DNA of 64,000 bases, taken from positions 620,001 to 684,000 of the forward strand of contig NZ_JAIUZI010000001.1 in the NCBI RefSeq assembly GCF_020171285.1, written 5' to 3'. Below are positions 20,188 to 28,424 of the stretch, in pieces (the first letter of the stretch is position 1; every line of letters starts with the position of its first letter). Made by a program: the position numbers and the translations under genes. The DNA is from Seohaeicola saemankumensis (GTDB taxonomy: Bacteria; Pseudomonadota; Alphaproteobacteria; Rhodobacterales; Rhodobacteraceae). The notes below the pieces were generated by a model, which worked only from the letters and a program-made list of their open reading frames with translations, did no database searches and was not told where the DNA came from.

Positions 20188-20583
20188 TTACTGCGCTGCC
20201 TGCATCAGGGCGCGCACCCGCGCGCGGCCCAGCTCGATCCGGCAGGCCCGGATCGCGATGCCGGTGCCCGATCCGCCGCCCATGGTGGTGCCGACAAAAT
20301 CGCAGTGGCTGTCACGATAGCCCGTCCAGGCGGCTTGCCCCTCGGCCAGCGCCTTGGCGCTGACGGCGCGGCCCGTCACCTCGTCCAGCGATTTGGCCGC
20401 GTCCATGGCAAAGCTCAGCGCCAGCTCGACGGCGCCGTCGACCCGCGCCTCGGTCTCGGCCATGCAGTCGCCGGTTTCCACCTGGCTCGAAGTGGTCTGG
20501 CTGCATTCCAGCGTCGGATCCGCCAGTGCGACCGACGGCGCGGCCAGCACGGCCAGCGGCAACAGGCGCGTTATCATCCTCAT
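20188..20583 (-). CDS. Secreted DUF1311/LprI-like protein
   Basis: The 131-residue protein has a signal peptide (RMITRLLPLAVLAAPSVALA) and a mature domain with conserved cysteines and the pattern WTGYRDSHCDFVG ending in CRIELGRARVRAL, typical of the LprI N-terminal family (DUF1311). Family members are periplasmic; some inhibit lysozyme. Function here is not shown. The gene is directly after the DUF2244 gene on the same strand. Confidence 0.75.
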   Translation of the reverse strand: MRMITRLLPLAVLAAPSVALADPTLECSQTTSSQVETGDCMAETEARVDGAVELALSFAMDAAKSLDEVTGRAVSAKALAEGQAAWTGYRDSHCDFVGTTMGGGSGTGIAIRACRIELGRARVRALMQAAQ

Positions 20584-20598
20584 CTCCGGCTCTCCTCC

Positions 20599-21084
20599 CT
20601 ATGACCGCAACACGCGGATCAGATCGTCATAGAGCGCCTTGCGCTCGTCCTCCGACAAAAACGCCCCGATCTCGACCTCGCGGCCGCATCCCTTGAGCGT
20701 CACGTAATTGGGCACCGGCCCGTCATCGGCATGTAGCTCGGGCCGGGTCCAGTAGCGATTGCAATCCCATTCCTGCAGCCCGCCGTCGGGGTTGCGGCGC
20801 ACCAGCCTTGCGTCCTGCTCGGTCAGGGTCAGTACCTCGATGATCCGCCGGTCGCGCTGGTTGCGCGACAGCGCAAACCACGTCCCCAGCACCGCCAACA
20901 GCATGAACGGCAGGATCCCCCACAGCAGGACCGACCCCAGCATGGTAAAGAGCGGGATCAGCGCCAGCGTGAAGATCCCCAGAACCACCGCTGCCAGCCC
21001 GCGCGGCGGCAGGGACTGATGCGGCCACAGATGCAGCTCGCCACTGGCGCTTCCGGGCGCGGTCGGGGTCCAGTCATAGGGCAT
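20599..21084 (-). CDS. DUF2244 integral membrane protein
   Basis: The 161-residue protein has two adjacent membrane helices (about 30-50 and 53-70) followed by a soluble C-terminal domain: RRIIEVLTLTEQDARLVRRNPDG, LQEWDCNRYW and VTLKGCGREVEIGAFLSEDERKALYDDL. This is the DUF2244 layout common in alphaproteobacteria. In some genomes the family sits near cytochrome oxidase genes, but here ctaD is 5 kb away. Function unknown. Confidence 0.8.
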   Translation of the reverse strand: MPYDWTPTAPGSASGELHLWPHQSLPPRGLAAVVLGIFTLALIPLFTMLGSVLLWGILPFMLLAVLGTWFALSRNQRDRRIIEVLTLTEQDARLVRRNPDGGLQEWDCNRYWTRPELHADDGPVPNYVTLKGCGREVEIGAFLSEDERKALYDDLIRVLRS

Positions 21085-21152
21085 GTCGCCTCCAAATCTA
21101 GCACGCCGATTCCACCTGTCGAGAGCCGCCCGCCACCAGATACGAAGCGGCC

Positions 21153-21653
21153 TCAGCCCGCCGGCAGCTCCATGATCATCTCATGCCAGCTGACCCCGCC
21201 GTGATCGGATGCCGACGGTCTGGTGTAGCGATAGCCGAACTTCTCGTACAGCGCCACGTGGTGCCGCTTGCACATCAGGTGAATGCTGTCCTTGCCCGCC
21301 CGCGTCATGCGCCCGACGAATTCGCTCATCAGCGCGGTGGACAGGCCGCCGCCCTGATGCGCCGGATCGACCACCACCGACAGGATCACCACGTTCGGGG
21401 CCGCCGGGTCGTGCCCGATCAGCTCCTTGAACCCCTCGTCGGCCATTTCGACCTCATGGGCGCAGCCGCTGTTGATGAAACCGGCGATCCCGCCGTCGAT
21501 CTCCAGGACCAGGAATCCCTGCGGATATTCGGCAATGCGTGTGGCGATCTTGTCCAGCGTCGCCGCCTCGTCCCCGTCATAGGCCGCGGTCTCGATTTCG
21601 AAACAGCGGGCGGCATCCGCCGGGGTGGCATTGCGAAACGTCCTGTGTGTCAT
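21153..21653 (-). CDS. GNAT-family N-acetyltransferase
   Basis: The 166-residue protein has the GNAT fold: FRNATPADAARCFEIETAAYDGDEA at the start, VVILSVVVDPAHQGGGLSTALMSEFVGRM as the acetyl-CoA binding motif A, and YEKFGYRYTRPSASDHGGVSWHEMIMEL at the end. The layout resembles arylalkylamine or amino-group acetyltransferases. It lies 75 bases beyond the His-rich gene of the guanidine operon on the same strand, and may or may not be part of it. Confidence 0.82.
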   Translation of the reverse strand: MTHRTFRNATPADAARCFEIETAAYDGDEAATLDKIATRIAEYPQGFLVLEIDGGIAGFINSGCAHEVEMADEGFKELIGHDPAAPNVVILSVVVDPAHQGGGLSTALMSEFVGRMTRAGKDSIHLMCKRHHVALYEKFGYRYTRPSASDHGGVSWHEMIMELPAG

Positions 21654-21728
21654 CGTCCTGTCCGATCCGGGCTACCGCGCGGGGGCAAGGCTAAGCCATC
21701 CCCCGGCGCGGCGCCAGATCCGAACGGC

Positions 21729-22214
21729 TCAGGCCCGGTGGCCATCGTGGTGATGCCCATGATCATGCCCGTGATGATCATGATGATCATGCCCATGTTG
21801 TTCATGCCCGTGCCGCGCATGCAAGAACGCGCGCAGGTCGACCACCTCCTTGGTCTCCAGCGAGACATAGACAAAGCCGAGGTTGGTGCGCTCTGTCACC
21901 ATCTCGCCCGGATAGGGCAGGTAGCTCAGCTCGCGCGACCCAAAAGACGGCGAGGCGGTGCCGACCTGCCATTCGGTGGTCAGCTGCACATCGACCAGCT
22001 TGGTCGCCGCCGCGCCGCCCGGCTGCGGGCGTTCCAGCGGCACGCCCGCCAGCCTCAGGTAGGCCATCTTGTCCTTGGCCGCGACAAAGCCGTCGATGAA
22101 CTGCGCCGCCAGAACCTGCAGCTCGGCCGCCTCGTCCTCGGGCGGCAGGTGGCTGTGCAGGTGATCGTGGTCATGGTTGTGGCCGATGTGACCGTTGACG
22201 ATATCATGTGGCAT
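21729..22214 (-). CDS. Cysteine-free His-rich protein of the guanidine operon, candidate metal chaperone
   Basis: The 161-residue protein has His-rich ends (residues 9-22, HIGHNHDHDHLHSH, and about 137-160 with over half His) around a folded middle (LAAQFIDGFVAAKDKMAYLRLAGV, QLTTEWQVGTASPSFGSREL, FVYVSLETKEVVDLRAFL). It has no Cys, so it is not HypA-like. The start at 22214 has GGAGGT 7-12 bases upstream and overlaps the guanidine hydrolase stop by 11 bases; an earlier ATG at 22244 lacks such a site. Its place after a nickel-type ureohydrolase suggests metal delivery or storage (inference). Confidence 0.7.
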   Translation of the reverse strand: MPHDIVNGHIGHNHDHDHLHSHLPPEDEAAELQVLAAQFIDGFVAAKDKMAYLRLAGVPLERPQPGGAAATKLVDVQLTTEWQVGTASPSFGSRELSYLPYPGEMVTERTNLGFVYVSLETKEVVDLRAFLHARHGHEQHGHDHHDHHGHDHGHHHDGHRA

Positions 22215-23448
22215 TTGACCACCTCCGGCCTTCGAATTCGCCATGCGGAATGCTCACCGGCTTGTCGATATGGGCCTTGTGCTTGCCCATGTTGCCCGAG
22301 GCCACCAGCGACCCCAGCACATCCACGATCACCCGCGTGCCCATCAGCGCGGTGATGTCGGAGGTGTCATAGGGCGGCGACACCTCGACCAGCTCCATGC
22401 CGCAGATGCCCTCGGCGGCGACTTTTGACGCCAGCGCCAGCGCTTCGCGCGGCAGGAACCCGCCCGGCTCCGGCCAGCCGGTGCCGGGGACAAAGCCGCA
22501 GTCGATGCTGTCGATGTCAAAGGACATATAGACCATGTCGACCCCGTCCCAGGCCATCTCCAGCGCCATCTCGGCGGTCTTGTCGATGCCCATCTTCTCC
22601 ATGTCGCCCATGGTGATGATGTTGGTCTCGCGCTCGCGCGCGACCTTGACCGCCTCGCGCGGCACCTGCCAGCCGCCGATACCCACCTGCACGAGGTTCT
22701 TGGCGGGGACATTCGGCAGGTTGGTCGAATGGAACCACGGCGTGGTGTGCATCCGCTCGTCCAGGTCCTTTTCCTGAATGTCGGCGTGGCGGTCGAAATG
22801 CACGATGCCGATCTTTTTCGACGTGCATTCGGCGATGCCGCGCACGCAAGGGAAGCCGATGGAATGGTCGCCGCCGATCATGATCGGCAGCGACCCGGAC
22901 GAGAACACGTGGCTCACCGCGCGGCTGATCTGGTCAAAGCTCTTTTCCAGATTGGCCGGGATGGTGAACACGTCGCCCGCATCGCACAGCGTCATCTGCT
23001 CGCGCAGATCGACACCCAGCTCGTAGTTATAGGGCGTATACAGCGCCGAAATCTTGCGCAGCCCCTGCGGCCCGAACCGGGTGCCGGGGCGATAGGTGGT
23101 GCCGCCGTCGAACGGGATGCCCAGAACCGTGGCGTCGTAATCCTTTACCTCGGTCACATCCTCGGCATAGGGCGCCTTGAGGAAGGTGTTGATGCCCGCG
23201 TAATGGGGCAGCTCGCCGCGCGCAAAGGTCGGGATCGAATTGTCTTCGATGCTGTCGGCGCCGGTCAGCCCCATCCGCAGCGCCCAGCGGCGCTCCTCGT
23301 CCCAGCGGCCCTCGGGGATGTCGGCCTCGGCCTGCATCGCCTTCCAGCCCCGCAGCTTGGTCAGGTCGGGGTGGTGGTGGCGCCGGTCTGGGGTGGCCGC
23401 ATCGCGCGGGTGGTGCGACCGCGCGCGGTCAGTTGGGCCGAAAAACAT
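22204..23448 (-). CDS. Agmatinase-family ureohydrolase, probable guanidine hydrolase
   Basis: The 414-residue enzyme has the ureohydrolase metal motifs: GGDHSIG, HFDRHADIQ and SFDIDSIDCGFVPGTGWPEPGG, which hold a two-metal site. A 75-residue N-terminal extension and the active-site loop DERMHTTPWFH set it apart from plain agmatinases and recall the nickel guanidine hydrolase group (GdmH/Sll1077), which cleaves guanidine to urea and ammonia. The call rests on the upstream guanidine-I riboswitch and linked importer. The ATG at 23448 has AGGAGG 7-12 bases upstream and overlaps the ATPase gene by 20 bases. Confidence 0.8.
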   Translation of the reverse strand: MFFGPTDRARSHHPRDAATPDRRHHHPDLTKLRGWKAMQAEADIPEGRWDEERRWALRMGLTGADSIEDNSIPTFARGELPHYAGINTFLKAPYAEDVTEVKDYDATVLGIPFDGGTTYRPGTRFGPQGLRKISALYTPYNYELGVDLREQMTLCDAGDVFTIPANLEKSFDQISRAVSHVFSSGSLPIMIGGDHSIGFPCVRGIAECTSKKIGIVHFDRHADIQEKDLDERMHTTPWFHSTNLPNVPAKNLVQVGIGGWQVPREAVKVARERETNIITMGDMEKMGIDKTAEMALEMAWDGVDMVYMSFDIDSIDCGFVPGTGWPEPGGFLPREALALASKVAAEGICGMELVEVSPPYDTSDITALMGTRVIVDVLGSLVASGNMGKHKAHIDKPVSIPHGEFEGRRWSNAT

Positions 23449-24196
23449 GAGTGTCCTCCTTGATCGTCTGAAAGGGGATGCCGCCGTCGCGGGCATCGAA
23501 ATCGTAGGTGATCGTCGCGCCGATGATGTCGGGGTCGGTCAGATCCCAGCGCGGCTTGTCAAAGACCAGAACCCGGTCGCCCAGCTTGAACCCCTCTTCG
23601 AGGTCGTGGGTGACCATGAACACCGTCATCCCGGTCTCGGCCCGCAGATCCATCAGGAAATCATGCATCTGCAGCCGCGTGCCCGGATCCAGCGCGCCAA
23701 AGGGTTCGTCCAGCAGCAGGATGCGCGGCTTGGCCGCCAGCGCCTGACCGATGGCCAGCCGCTGCTGCATCCCCCCCGACAGCGCGGCGGGATAGGCCGC
23801 CGCCATATGCTCCAGCCCGCAGCGCGCGAGAACCTGCATCGCCCGGTCCCGCGCGGCGCGTTTCTCGGCACCGATGAACCGGCCCCAGGGGCGGCGAAAA
23901 CTTTCCCCGGCAACGACGTTTTCCAGCACGCTGAGGTGGGGAAACACCGAATAGCGCTGAAACACCACGCCCCGGTCCAGCCCCGGTTCGCGCGCAGGTT
24001 CCGCGCCATCGATGCGGATTTCCCCCCGCGTCGGCGTTTCCTGCGCCAACAGCAGGCGCAGAAAGGTGGATTTGCCACAGCCCGAGGCGCCGACGATCGA
24101 CACGAACTCGCCTTCCTCGACGCTCAGGTTCACCCGCTCCAGGATCGGACGGCGGCCATAGGACTGAAAGATATTGGTGGCGGTCACGAAACTCAC
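23429..24196 (-). CDS. ABC importer ATPase of the guanidine operon
   Basis: The 255-residue ATPase is of the nitrate/taurine/sulfonate importer type. It has Walker A GASGCGKST, the Q-loop VVFQRYSVFPHLSV, the signature LSGGMQQRLAIGQAL, Walker B RILLLDEPFGALD and the switch His in VTHDLEEG. The C-terminal 40 residues are a family-typical tail. It overlaps the permease gene by 4 nt and the hydrolase gene by 20 bases, so all are cotranslated. Confidence 0.9.
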   Translation of the reverse strand: MSFVTATNIFQSYGRRPILERVNLSVEEGEFVSIVGASGCGKSTFLRLLLAQETPTRGEIRIDGAEPAREPGLDRGVVFQRYSVFPHLSVLENVVAGESFRRPWGRFIGAEKRAARDRAMQVLARCGLEHMAAAYPAALSGGMQQRLAIGQALAAKPRILLLDEPFGALDPGTRLQMHDFLMDLRAETGMTVFMVTHDLEEGFKLGDRVLVFDKPRWDLTDPDIIGATITYDFDARDGGIPFQTIKEDTHVFRPN

Positions 24197-25005
24197 AGGC
24201 TTGCCTCCGTCCAGGGAAAGAAGCGGCGCGAGATCCCGCGCAGGATCATGTCCATCACAAAGGCCAGCAGCGTGATCCAGATGACGTAGGTCAGGATCAC
24301 GTCCATCGCCAGGAACCGGCGCACCAGAAAGATGCGATAGCCCAGCCCCTGTTCCGAGGCGATCGCCTCGGCCGCGATCAGGAACAGCCAGGCCGGCCCC
24401 AGCGACAGGCGCACCGCCTGGATCAGCCGTGGCATCAGCTGCGGCAGCGCCACCCGCAGTGCGATCACCCAGCTCGACGCGCCCAGGGTCTCCGCCTTGA
24501 CGATCATCTCGCGCGGGATCTCCAGCACCCGCGCCGACAGGTCGCGGATCAGGAACGGCAGGATGCCGACGATGATCAGCACCACCTTCGACAGCTCGCC
24601 CAGCCCGAACACGATGAAGAGGATCGGCAACACCGCCAGTGGCGGGATCATCGACACCACCGCCACGAACCCCGCCAGCGTCGCCCGGACATAGGGCAGC
24701 AGCCCGATCAGCAGCCCCAGGATGACCGCCAGCACCGCCGAGATGCCGACCCCCAGCGTCAGCCGCACCAGGCTGGCCCAGGTGTCGTACCAGAACAGGA
24801 TCTTTTCCGATCGCCGGTCCGGCTCGGTCAGCAGCCGCACGGCGGTCTCGGCGATCTTGGACGGCGCCGGCATCAGCTTGTCCGACGGGTTCACCGCCAG
24901 CCGCGCCTGCGACCCCAACGCATAGGCGATGAACAGCGCAACAAAGGGCAGGGCGACCAGCGCCGCGCGCAGCACGATACCCGGATGCCGGTTGATCAGA
25001 CGCAT
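24193..25005 (-). CDS. ABC importer permease of the guanidine operon
   Basis: The 270-residue inner membrane protein has about six helices and the BPD-transporter EAA loop (VKAETLGASSWVIALRVALPQLMPRLIQAVRL). The first helix is at about 12-30. It pairs with the adjacent ATPase and binding protein as a nitrate/taurine-type importer, of the subgroup annotated as urea-carboxylase-region transporters and now linked to guanidine. It begins 25 bases after the binding protein stop. Confidence 0.88.
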   Translation of the reverse strand: MRLINRHPGIVLRAALVALPFVALFIAYALGSQARLAVNPSDKLMPAPSKIAETAVRLLTEPDRRSEKILFWYDTWASLVRLTLGVGISAVLAVILGLLIGLLPYVRATLAGFVAVVSMIPPLAVLPILFIVFGLGELSKVVLIIVGILPFLIRDLSARVLEIPREMIVKAETLGASSWVIALRVALPQLMPRLIQAVRLSLGPAWLFLIAAEAIASEQGLGYRIFLVRRFLAMDVILTYVIWITLLAFVMDMILRGISRRFFPWTEASL

Positions 25006-25029
25006 GGCTCTGCCCCTCGTGTCGTGCTG

Positions 25030-26088
25030 TTACAGGGACCCGTCCGCGGCCATCTGCATATAGGTGGTGTCGAACCGGAACTGCACATTGCCCGCGTCCC
25101 CGGTCACCGATCCGTCGGGATACTGCACCCCCACGAAATCCGCCGACGGCGCGCCTTCGCCCAGGATGCCCTTGTCGAACAGGAACTCGGCCACCTTGAC
25201 CATTGTCTCGGGCAGGGCGGGACCGGCGGTAAAGCTCACCGCCTCGGCCGGGTCATAGAACATCTCGGTCGAGGCCAACTGCGCCTTGTAGCCGGCCAGG
25301 TCGGTGCCCGAGGCTTCGGCCATCGCGGTCAGAACCGTCTCGTCGCCCGCCGCCATCAGCCCCATGACCTCGTACCAGGCTCCGGCCATCGCCTTGCCAA
25401 AGGCCGGGTTGGCCTGCAGCGTCTCGGTGTTCACCACCATCAGGTCGATGATCTCGCCGGGGATGTCGGCGCTGTCGAACAGCTTGCTGGCGCCGGGATC
25501 TTCCAGAATGGTCGACACCAGCGGGTTCCATGTCACCACCGCCTCGACATCCGGCGTCGCAAAGGCGGCGATCATGTCGGCGTCCGAGGTGTTGATCACG
25601 CTGGCCAGATCCGATTCCTTCATCCCGACGCTGTCCAGCGCGCGCGCCAGCAGGTAATGCGACACCGACAGCTCCACCAGATTGACGGGCTTGCCCTTCA
25701 GCGACATCAGGTCGCCGTCGCCCTTCACGATCACCGCGTCATTGCCGTTTGAAAAGTCACCCACGATCAGCGCCGTGGTATCGACCCCGCCGCCCGACGG
25801 GATCGACAGCGTGTCCATGTTGGTGGCCGACACACCGTCAAAGGCGCCGGCGGTGTACTGGTTGATCGACTCGACATAGTCGTTGATCTGCACGATCTCG
25901 ACGTCGATGCCGTATTTGTCGGCCCATTTGTCCATGATGCCGCTGTCTTCCAGGTACCCCCAGGGCATCCAGCCGACATAGATCGACCATGCCACGCGGA
26001 ACTCGGTCTTTTCCTGGGCGATTGCGGTGCTGGCGGTGCTGATCAAAAGCGCGGCGGCAGCAGTCTTGAGATGACGAAGAACTTGCAC
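25030..26088 (-). CDS. Periplasmic binding protein of the guanidine importer
   Basis: The 352-residue protein has a signal peptide (LRHLKTAAAALLISTASTAIA, cut before QEKTE) and the SsuA/NMT1-type fold with FRVAWSIYVGWMPWGYLED. It matches the group of binding proteins found beside urea carboxylase genes, many of which sit behind guanidine riboswitches. The start is GTG 26088 with AAGGGG 8-13 bases upstream; the frame is open to 26166 but that part is the riboswitch expression region. It is the first gene of the operon. Confidence 0.85.
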   Translation of the reverse strand: MQVLRHLKTAAAALLISTASTAIAQEKTEFRVAWSIYVGWMPWGYLEDSGIMDKWADKYGIDVEIVQINDYVESINQYTAGAFDGVSATNMDTLSIPSGGGVDTTALIVGDFSNGNDAVIVKGDGDLMSLKGKPVNLVELSVSHYLLARALDSVGMKESDLASVINTSDADMIAAFATPDVEAVVTWNPLVSTILEDPGASKLFDSADIPGEIIDLMVVNTETLQANPAFGKAMAGAWYEVMGLMAAGDETVLTAMAEASGTDLAGYKAQLASTEMFYDPAEAVSFTAGPALPETMVKVAEFLFDKGILGEGAPSADFVGVQYPDGSVTGDAGNVQFRFDTTYMQMAADGSL

Positions 26089-26107
26089 GAGGTGACCCCT
26101 TTGCGAC

Positions 26108-26150
26108 GTTCCGCCAGGAATTCGGTGTGCAAAAGGCGCCGTGGCGGAAC
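26108..26150 (-). promoter_or_regulatory. Hairpin between guanidine aptamer and first gene, candidate expression platform
   Basis: On the minus strand GTTCCGCCA (26150-26142) pairs perfectly with TGGCGGAAC (26116-26108) around a 25-base loop. The same GGTTCCGCC string occurs at the 5' end of the aptamer (about 26277-26269), so the 3' arm GGCGGAAC could switch partners. The hairpin ends about 12 bases before the ribosome-binding AAGGGG of the first gene. There is no U-run, so control of translation is more likely than simple termination. Confidence 0.5.
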
Positions 26151-26180
26151 AGGAGATAACGGCCAAACCTCAGGTGCAGT

Positions 26181-26283
26181 GCTCTCCCGGGATTTTGTCC
26201 CGCCGTGTACCGGGCGGAATTTGCCAACCCGGCGACACCTCTCGGACCTGCCCCCCGGCCAACCGGCCCGGGCGGAACCCTAG
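26181..26283 (-). promoter_or_regulatory. Guanidine-I (ykkC) riboswitch aptamer
   Basis: Read on the minus strand, the conserved blocks of the class I guanidine aptamer appear in order: CTAGGGTTCC (26283-26274), GGTCCGAGAG (26248-26239), ACACGGCGGGACAAAA (26208-26193) and CCCGGGAGAG (26191-26182). Length, about 103 nt, and block spacing match. It lies about 95 bases before the binding-protein start. Known members bind guanidinium and turn on guanidine transport or breakdown genes. Confidence 0.93.
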
Positions 26284-26491
26284 ATGTCCTGCCCCTTCAC
26301 GCTGGCGCGGCGGCGGCGCACAGGGCAAGGAATCGCGCCGCCCACCGGCCAATTGCCCTGGGATTGCCGGGGAAATGGACAAAAATTGTGCCCCAAGCCC
26401 GGTTTTTCCGCGCCAATGCGCCCGATCGCCGGGCCGACCCGCCGTCAGCCCCACCCCGTGCCGCACCCCGAATCGCCCGCCTGCGGCAACG

Positions 26492-26521
26492 AAAAAGCCC
26501 CGGCAGAACCTGCCGGGGCTT
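26492..26521 (-). terminator. Rho-independent terminator after ctaD
   Basis: On the minus strand AAGCCCCGGCA and TGCCGGGGCTT form a perfect 11-bp stem around a 5-base loop (26495-26521), then T's follow (26492-26496 region). It lies about 75 bases after the ctaD stop and insulates the downstream riboswitch operon from the oxidase transcript. Confidence 0.93.
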
Positions 26522-26561
26522 CCTGATCTTGATGGTGGGGCCGCCCTTGGTGGGCGTGGAC

Positions 26562-26611
26562 GTCGCACGTGTCAGTGCGCGTGGCCGTCGCACTTGTCAG
26601 TGCGCATGACC
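26562..26611. repeat. Tandem 25-bp duplication over the ctaD stop codon
   Basis: Two adjacent 25-base units (26562-26586 and 26587-26611) differ at four places. On the minus strand each reads as a Gly-His-Ala-His-stop sequence followed by ten similar bases, so the end of ctaD and its stop codon have been copied. Only the first-read unit (26611-26587) is translated. Confidence 0.8.
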
Positions 26612-28267
26612 TTTATCCCAGTCTTCCTGCTTCGGCAGCTGCTCGAACGTATGCTCGGGCGGCGGCGACGGCAGGGTCCATTCCAGCGTGTCCGCGTATT
26701 CGTTCCAGTAGTTGTTCTCGGTCACTTTCGCACCGCGCATCAGCGCGTAGATCATGATGCCAAAGAACAGGATGAACGAGGCAAAGGAGATCAGCGCGCC
26801 ATAGGACGAGATCTTGTTCCAGTACGCAAACGCCTCGGGGTAGTCGATGTAGCGGCGCGGCATGCCCTGACGACCCAGGAAGTGCTGCGGGAAGAACGTC
26901 AGGTTGGCGCCCACGAAGAAGCTCCAGAAATGCACGTTCGCCCAGAACTCGGAATACTGCCGCCCGGTCATCTTGCCAAAGTAGAAGTAGATACCGGCAA
27001 AGATCGCGAACACCGCACCCAGGCTCATCACGTAGTGGAAGTGCGCCACCACGTAATAGGTGTCGTGATAGGCCCGGTCGACCGCCGTCTGCGACAACAC
27101 GATGCCGGTCACGCCGCCCATGGTGAACAGCACCAGGAAACCCAGCGCGAACATCATCGGCGCCTTGAACTCCAGCGAGCCGCTCCACATGGTGGCGATC
27201 CAGCTGAAGATCTTGACGCCCGTGGGCACCGCGATGACCATCGTCGCCAGCATGAAATAGGCCTGCTGGTTCAGGCTCATGCCCGCCGTGTACATGTGGT
27301 GCGCCCAGACGACAAAGCCCAGAACACCAATCGCGATCAGCGCCCAGACCATCGGCAGATAGCCAAAGATCGGCTTGCGCGAGAAGGTCGCGATGACATG
27401 GCTGATGATGCCGAACCCGGGCAGGATCACGATGTACACTTCCGGGTGGCCAAAGAACCACAGGATGTGCTGGTACAGGATCGGATCGCCGCCACCGGCC
27501 GGATCAAAGAAGGTAAAGCCAAAGTTGCGGTCCATCAGCAGCATGGTGATCGCGCCCGCCAGAACCGGCAGCGACAGCAGAATCAGCCACGCGGTGACAA
27601 AGATCGACCACGAGAACAGCGGCACCTTGAACAGCGTCATGCCCGGCGCGCGCATGTTCAGGAAGGTGGTGATCATGTTGATCGCGCCCAGGATCGAGCT
27701 GGCGCCCGAGACGTGAACCGCAAAGATCGCCAGGTCCATCGACATGCCGCCCTCGGTGGTCGACAGCGGCGGATACAGAACCCAGCCCACACCCGAGCCA
27801 AGCTGGTCATTGCCGCCGGGGCTCAGCATCGAGGCCACGCCCAGCGAGGTACCCGCAACATACAGCCAGAACGACAGGTTGTTCAGACGCGGGAACGCCA
27901 TGTCCGGCGCACCGATCTGCAACGGCATGAAATAGTTGCCAAAACCGCCGAACAGCGCCGGGATGACAACAAAGAACATCATCAGAACACCGTGATAGGT
28001 GATCAGCACGTTCCACAGGTGGCCGTTGGGGGTACATTCGCCCGATGTGCCGAACAGCTTGAACCCTTCGAGGCACATGTACTGCACGCCGGGATCCATC
28101 AGCTCCAGGCGCATGAAAACCGTAAAGACGACGGAAATCAGGCCGACGATCGCCGAAACGACCAGATACAGAATCCCGATATCCTTGTGGTTGGTGGACA
28201 TGAACCAGCGGGTGAAAAAGCCGCGCTCGTCTTCATGTTCGTGGCCATGAATGGCTGCGTCTGCCAT
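26597..28267 (-). CDS. ctaD: Cytochrome c oxidase subunit I (aa3 type)
   Basis: The 556-residue membrane protein is the haem-copper core of terminal oxidase, reducing oxygen and pumping protons. It shows [55 protein letters not shown] (copper ligand His, cross-linked Tyr), HHMYTAGM and [15 protein letters not shown] (haem ligands). About twelve helices are present. The start at 28267 is chosen over 28315 since MADAA fits homologues. No other oxidase subunit gene is beside it, as is usual in this group. An FNR box lies 101 bases upstream. Confidence 0.97.
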   Translation of the reverse strand: MADAAIHGHEHEDERGFFTRWFMSTNHKDIGILYLVVSAIVGLISVVFTVFMRLELMDPGVQYMCLEGFKLFGTSGECTPNGHLWNVLITYHGVLMMFFVVIPALFGGFGNYFMPLQIGAPDMAFPRLNNLSFWLYVAGTSLGVASMLSPGGNDQLGSGVGWVLYPPLSTTEGGMSMDLAIFAVHVSGASSILGAINMITTFLNMRAPGMTLFKVPLFSWSIFVTAWLILLSLPVLAGAITMLLMDRNFGFTFFDPAGGGDPILYQHILWFFGHPEVYIVILPGFGIISHVIATFSRKPIFGYLPMVWALIAIGVLGFVVWAHHMYTAGMSLNQQAYFMLATMVIAVPTGVKIFSWIATMWSGSLEFKAPMMFALGFLVLFTMGGVTGIVLSQTAVDRAYHDTYYVVAHFHYVMSLGAVFAIFAGIYFYFGKMTGRQYSEFWANVHFWSFFVGANLTFFPQHFLGRQGMPRRYIDYPEAFAYWNKISSYGALISFASFILFFGIMIYALMRGAKVTENNYWNEYADTLEWTLPSPPPEHTFEQLPKQEDWDKGHAH

Positions 28268-28367
28268 TAGGTGCCTCCTGTTGGGTGTGAACGTACCCCG
28301 GTTGACCCGGTGCACGCGTATTCATGCAGGTTTTAGAATGGCTGGCAGGCCGCTTCAATGGCGGAGT

Positions 28368-28381
28368 TTGATCTGGATCAA
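28368..28381 (-). promoter_or_regulatory. FNR/Anr-type box upstream of ctaD
   Basis: TTGAT-CTGG-ATCAA is an exact match to the FNR consensus TTGAT-N4-ATCAA. It is 101 bases before the ctaD start and inside the 157-base gap to the next gene. FnrL in relatives represses the aa3 oxidase when oxygen is low; the same role here is inference. Confidence 0.7.
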
Positions 28382-28424
28382 GATAAATGGCCGCACCCGG
28401 TTGAATCCGGGCGGCGGGACCGGG

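Noticed and set aside
22204..23448. Agmatinase (polyamine pathway) as the enzyme name
   Set aside because: The guanidine-I riboswitch, the linked importer and the long N-terminal extension fit guanidine hydrolase better; no polyamine gene is near.
26200..26600. CRISPR-like or tandem repeat array before ctaD end
   Set aside because: Only two 25-base units occur, and they are a copy of the ctaD stop region; the other repeats are riboswitch and terminator stems.
26141..28270. 709-residue plus-strand frame
   Set aside because: It runs antisense to ctaD and through its terminator and the riboswitch; not a gene.
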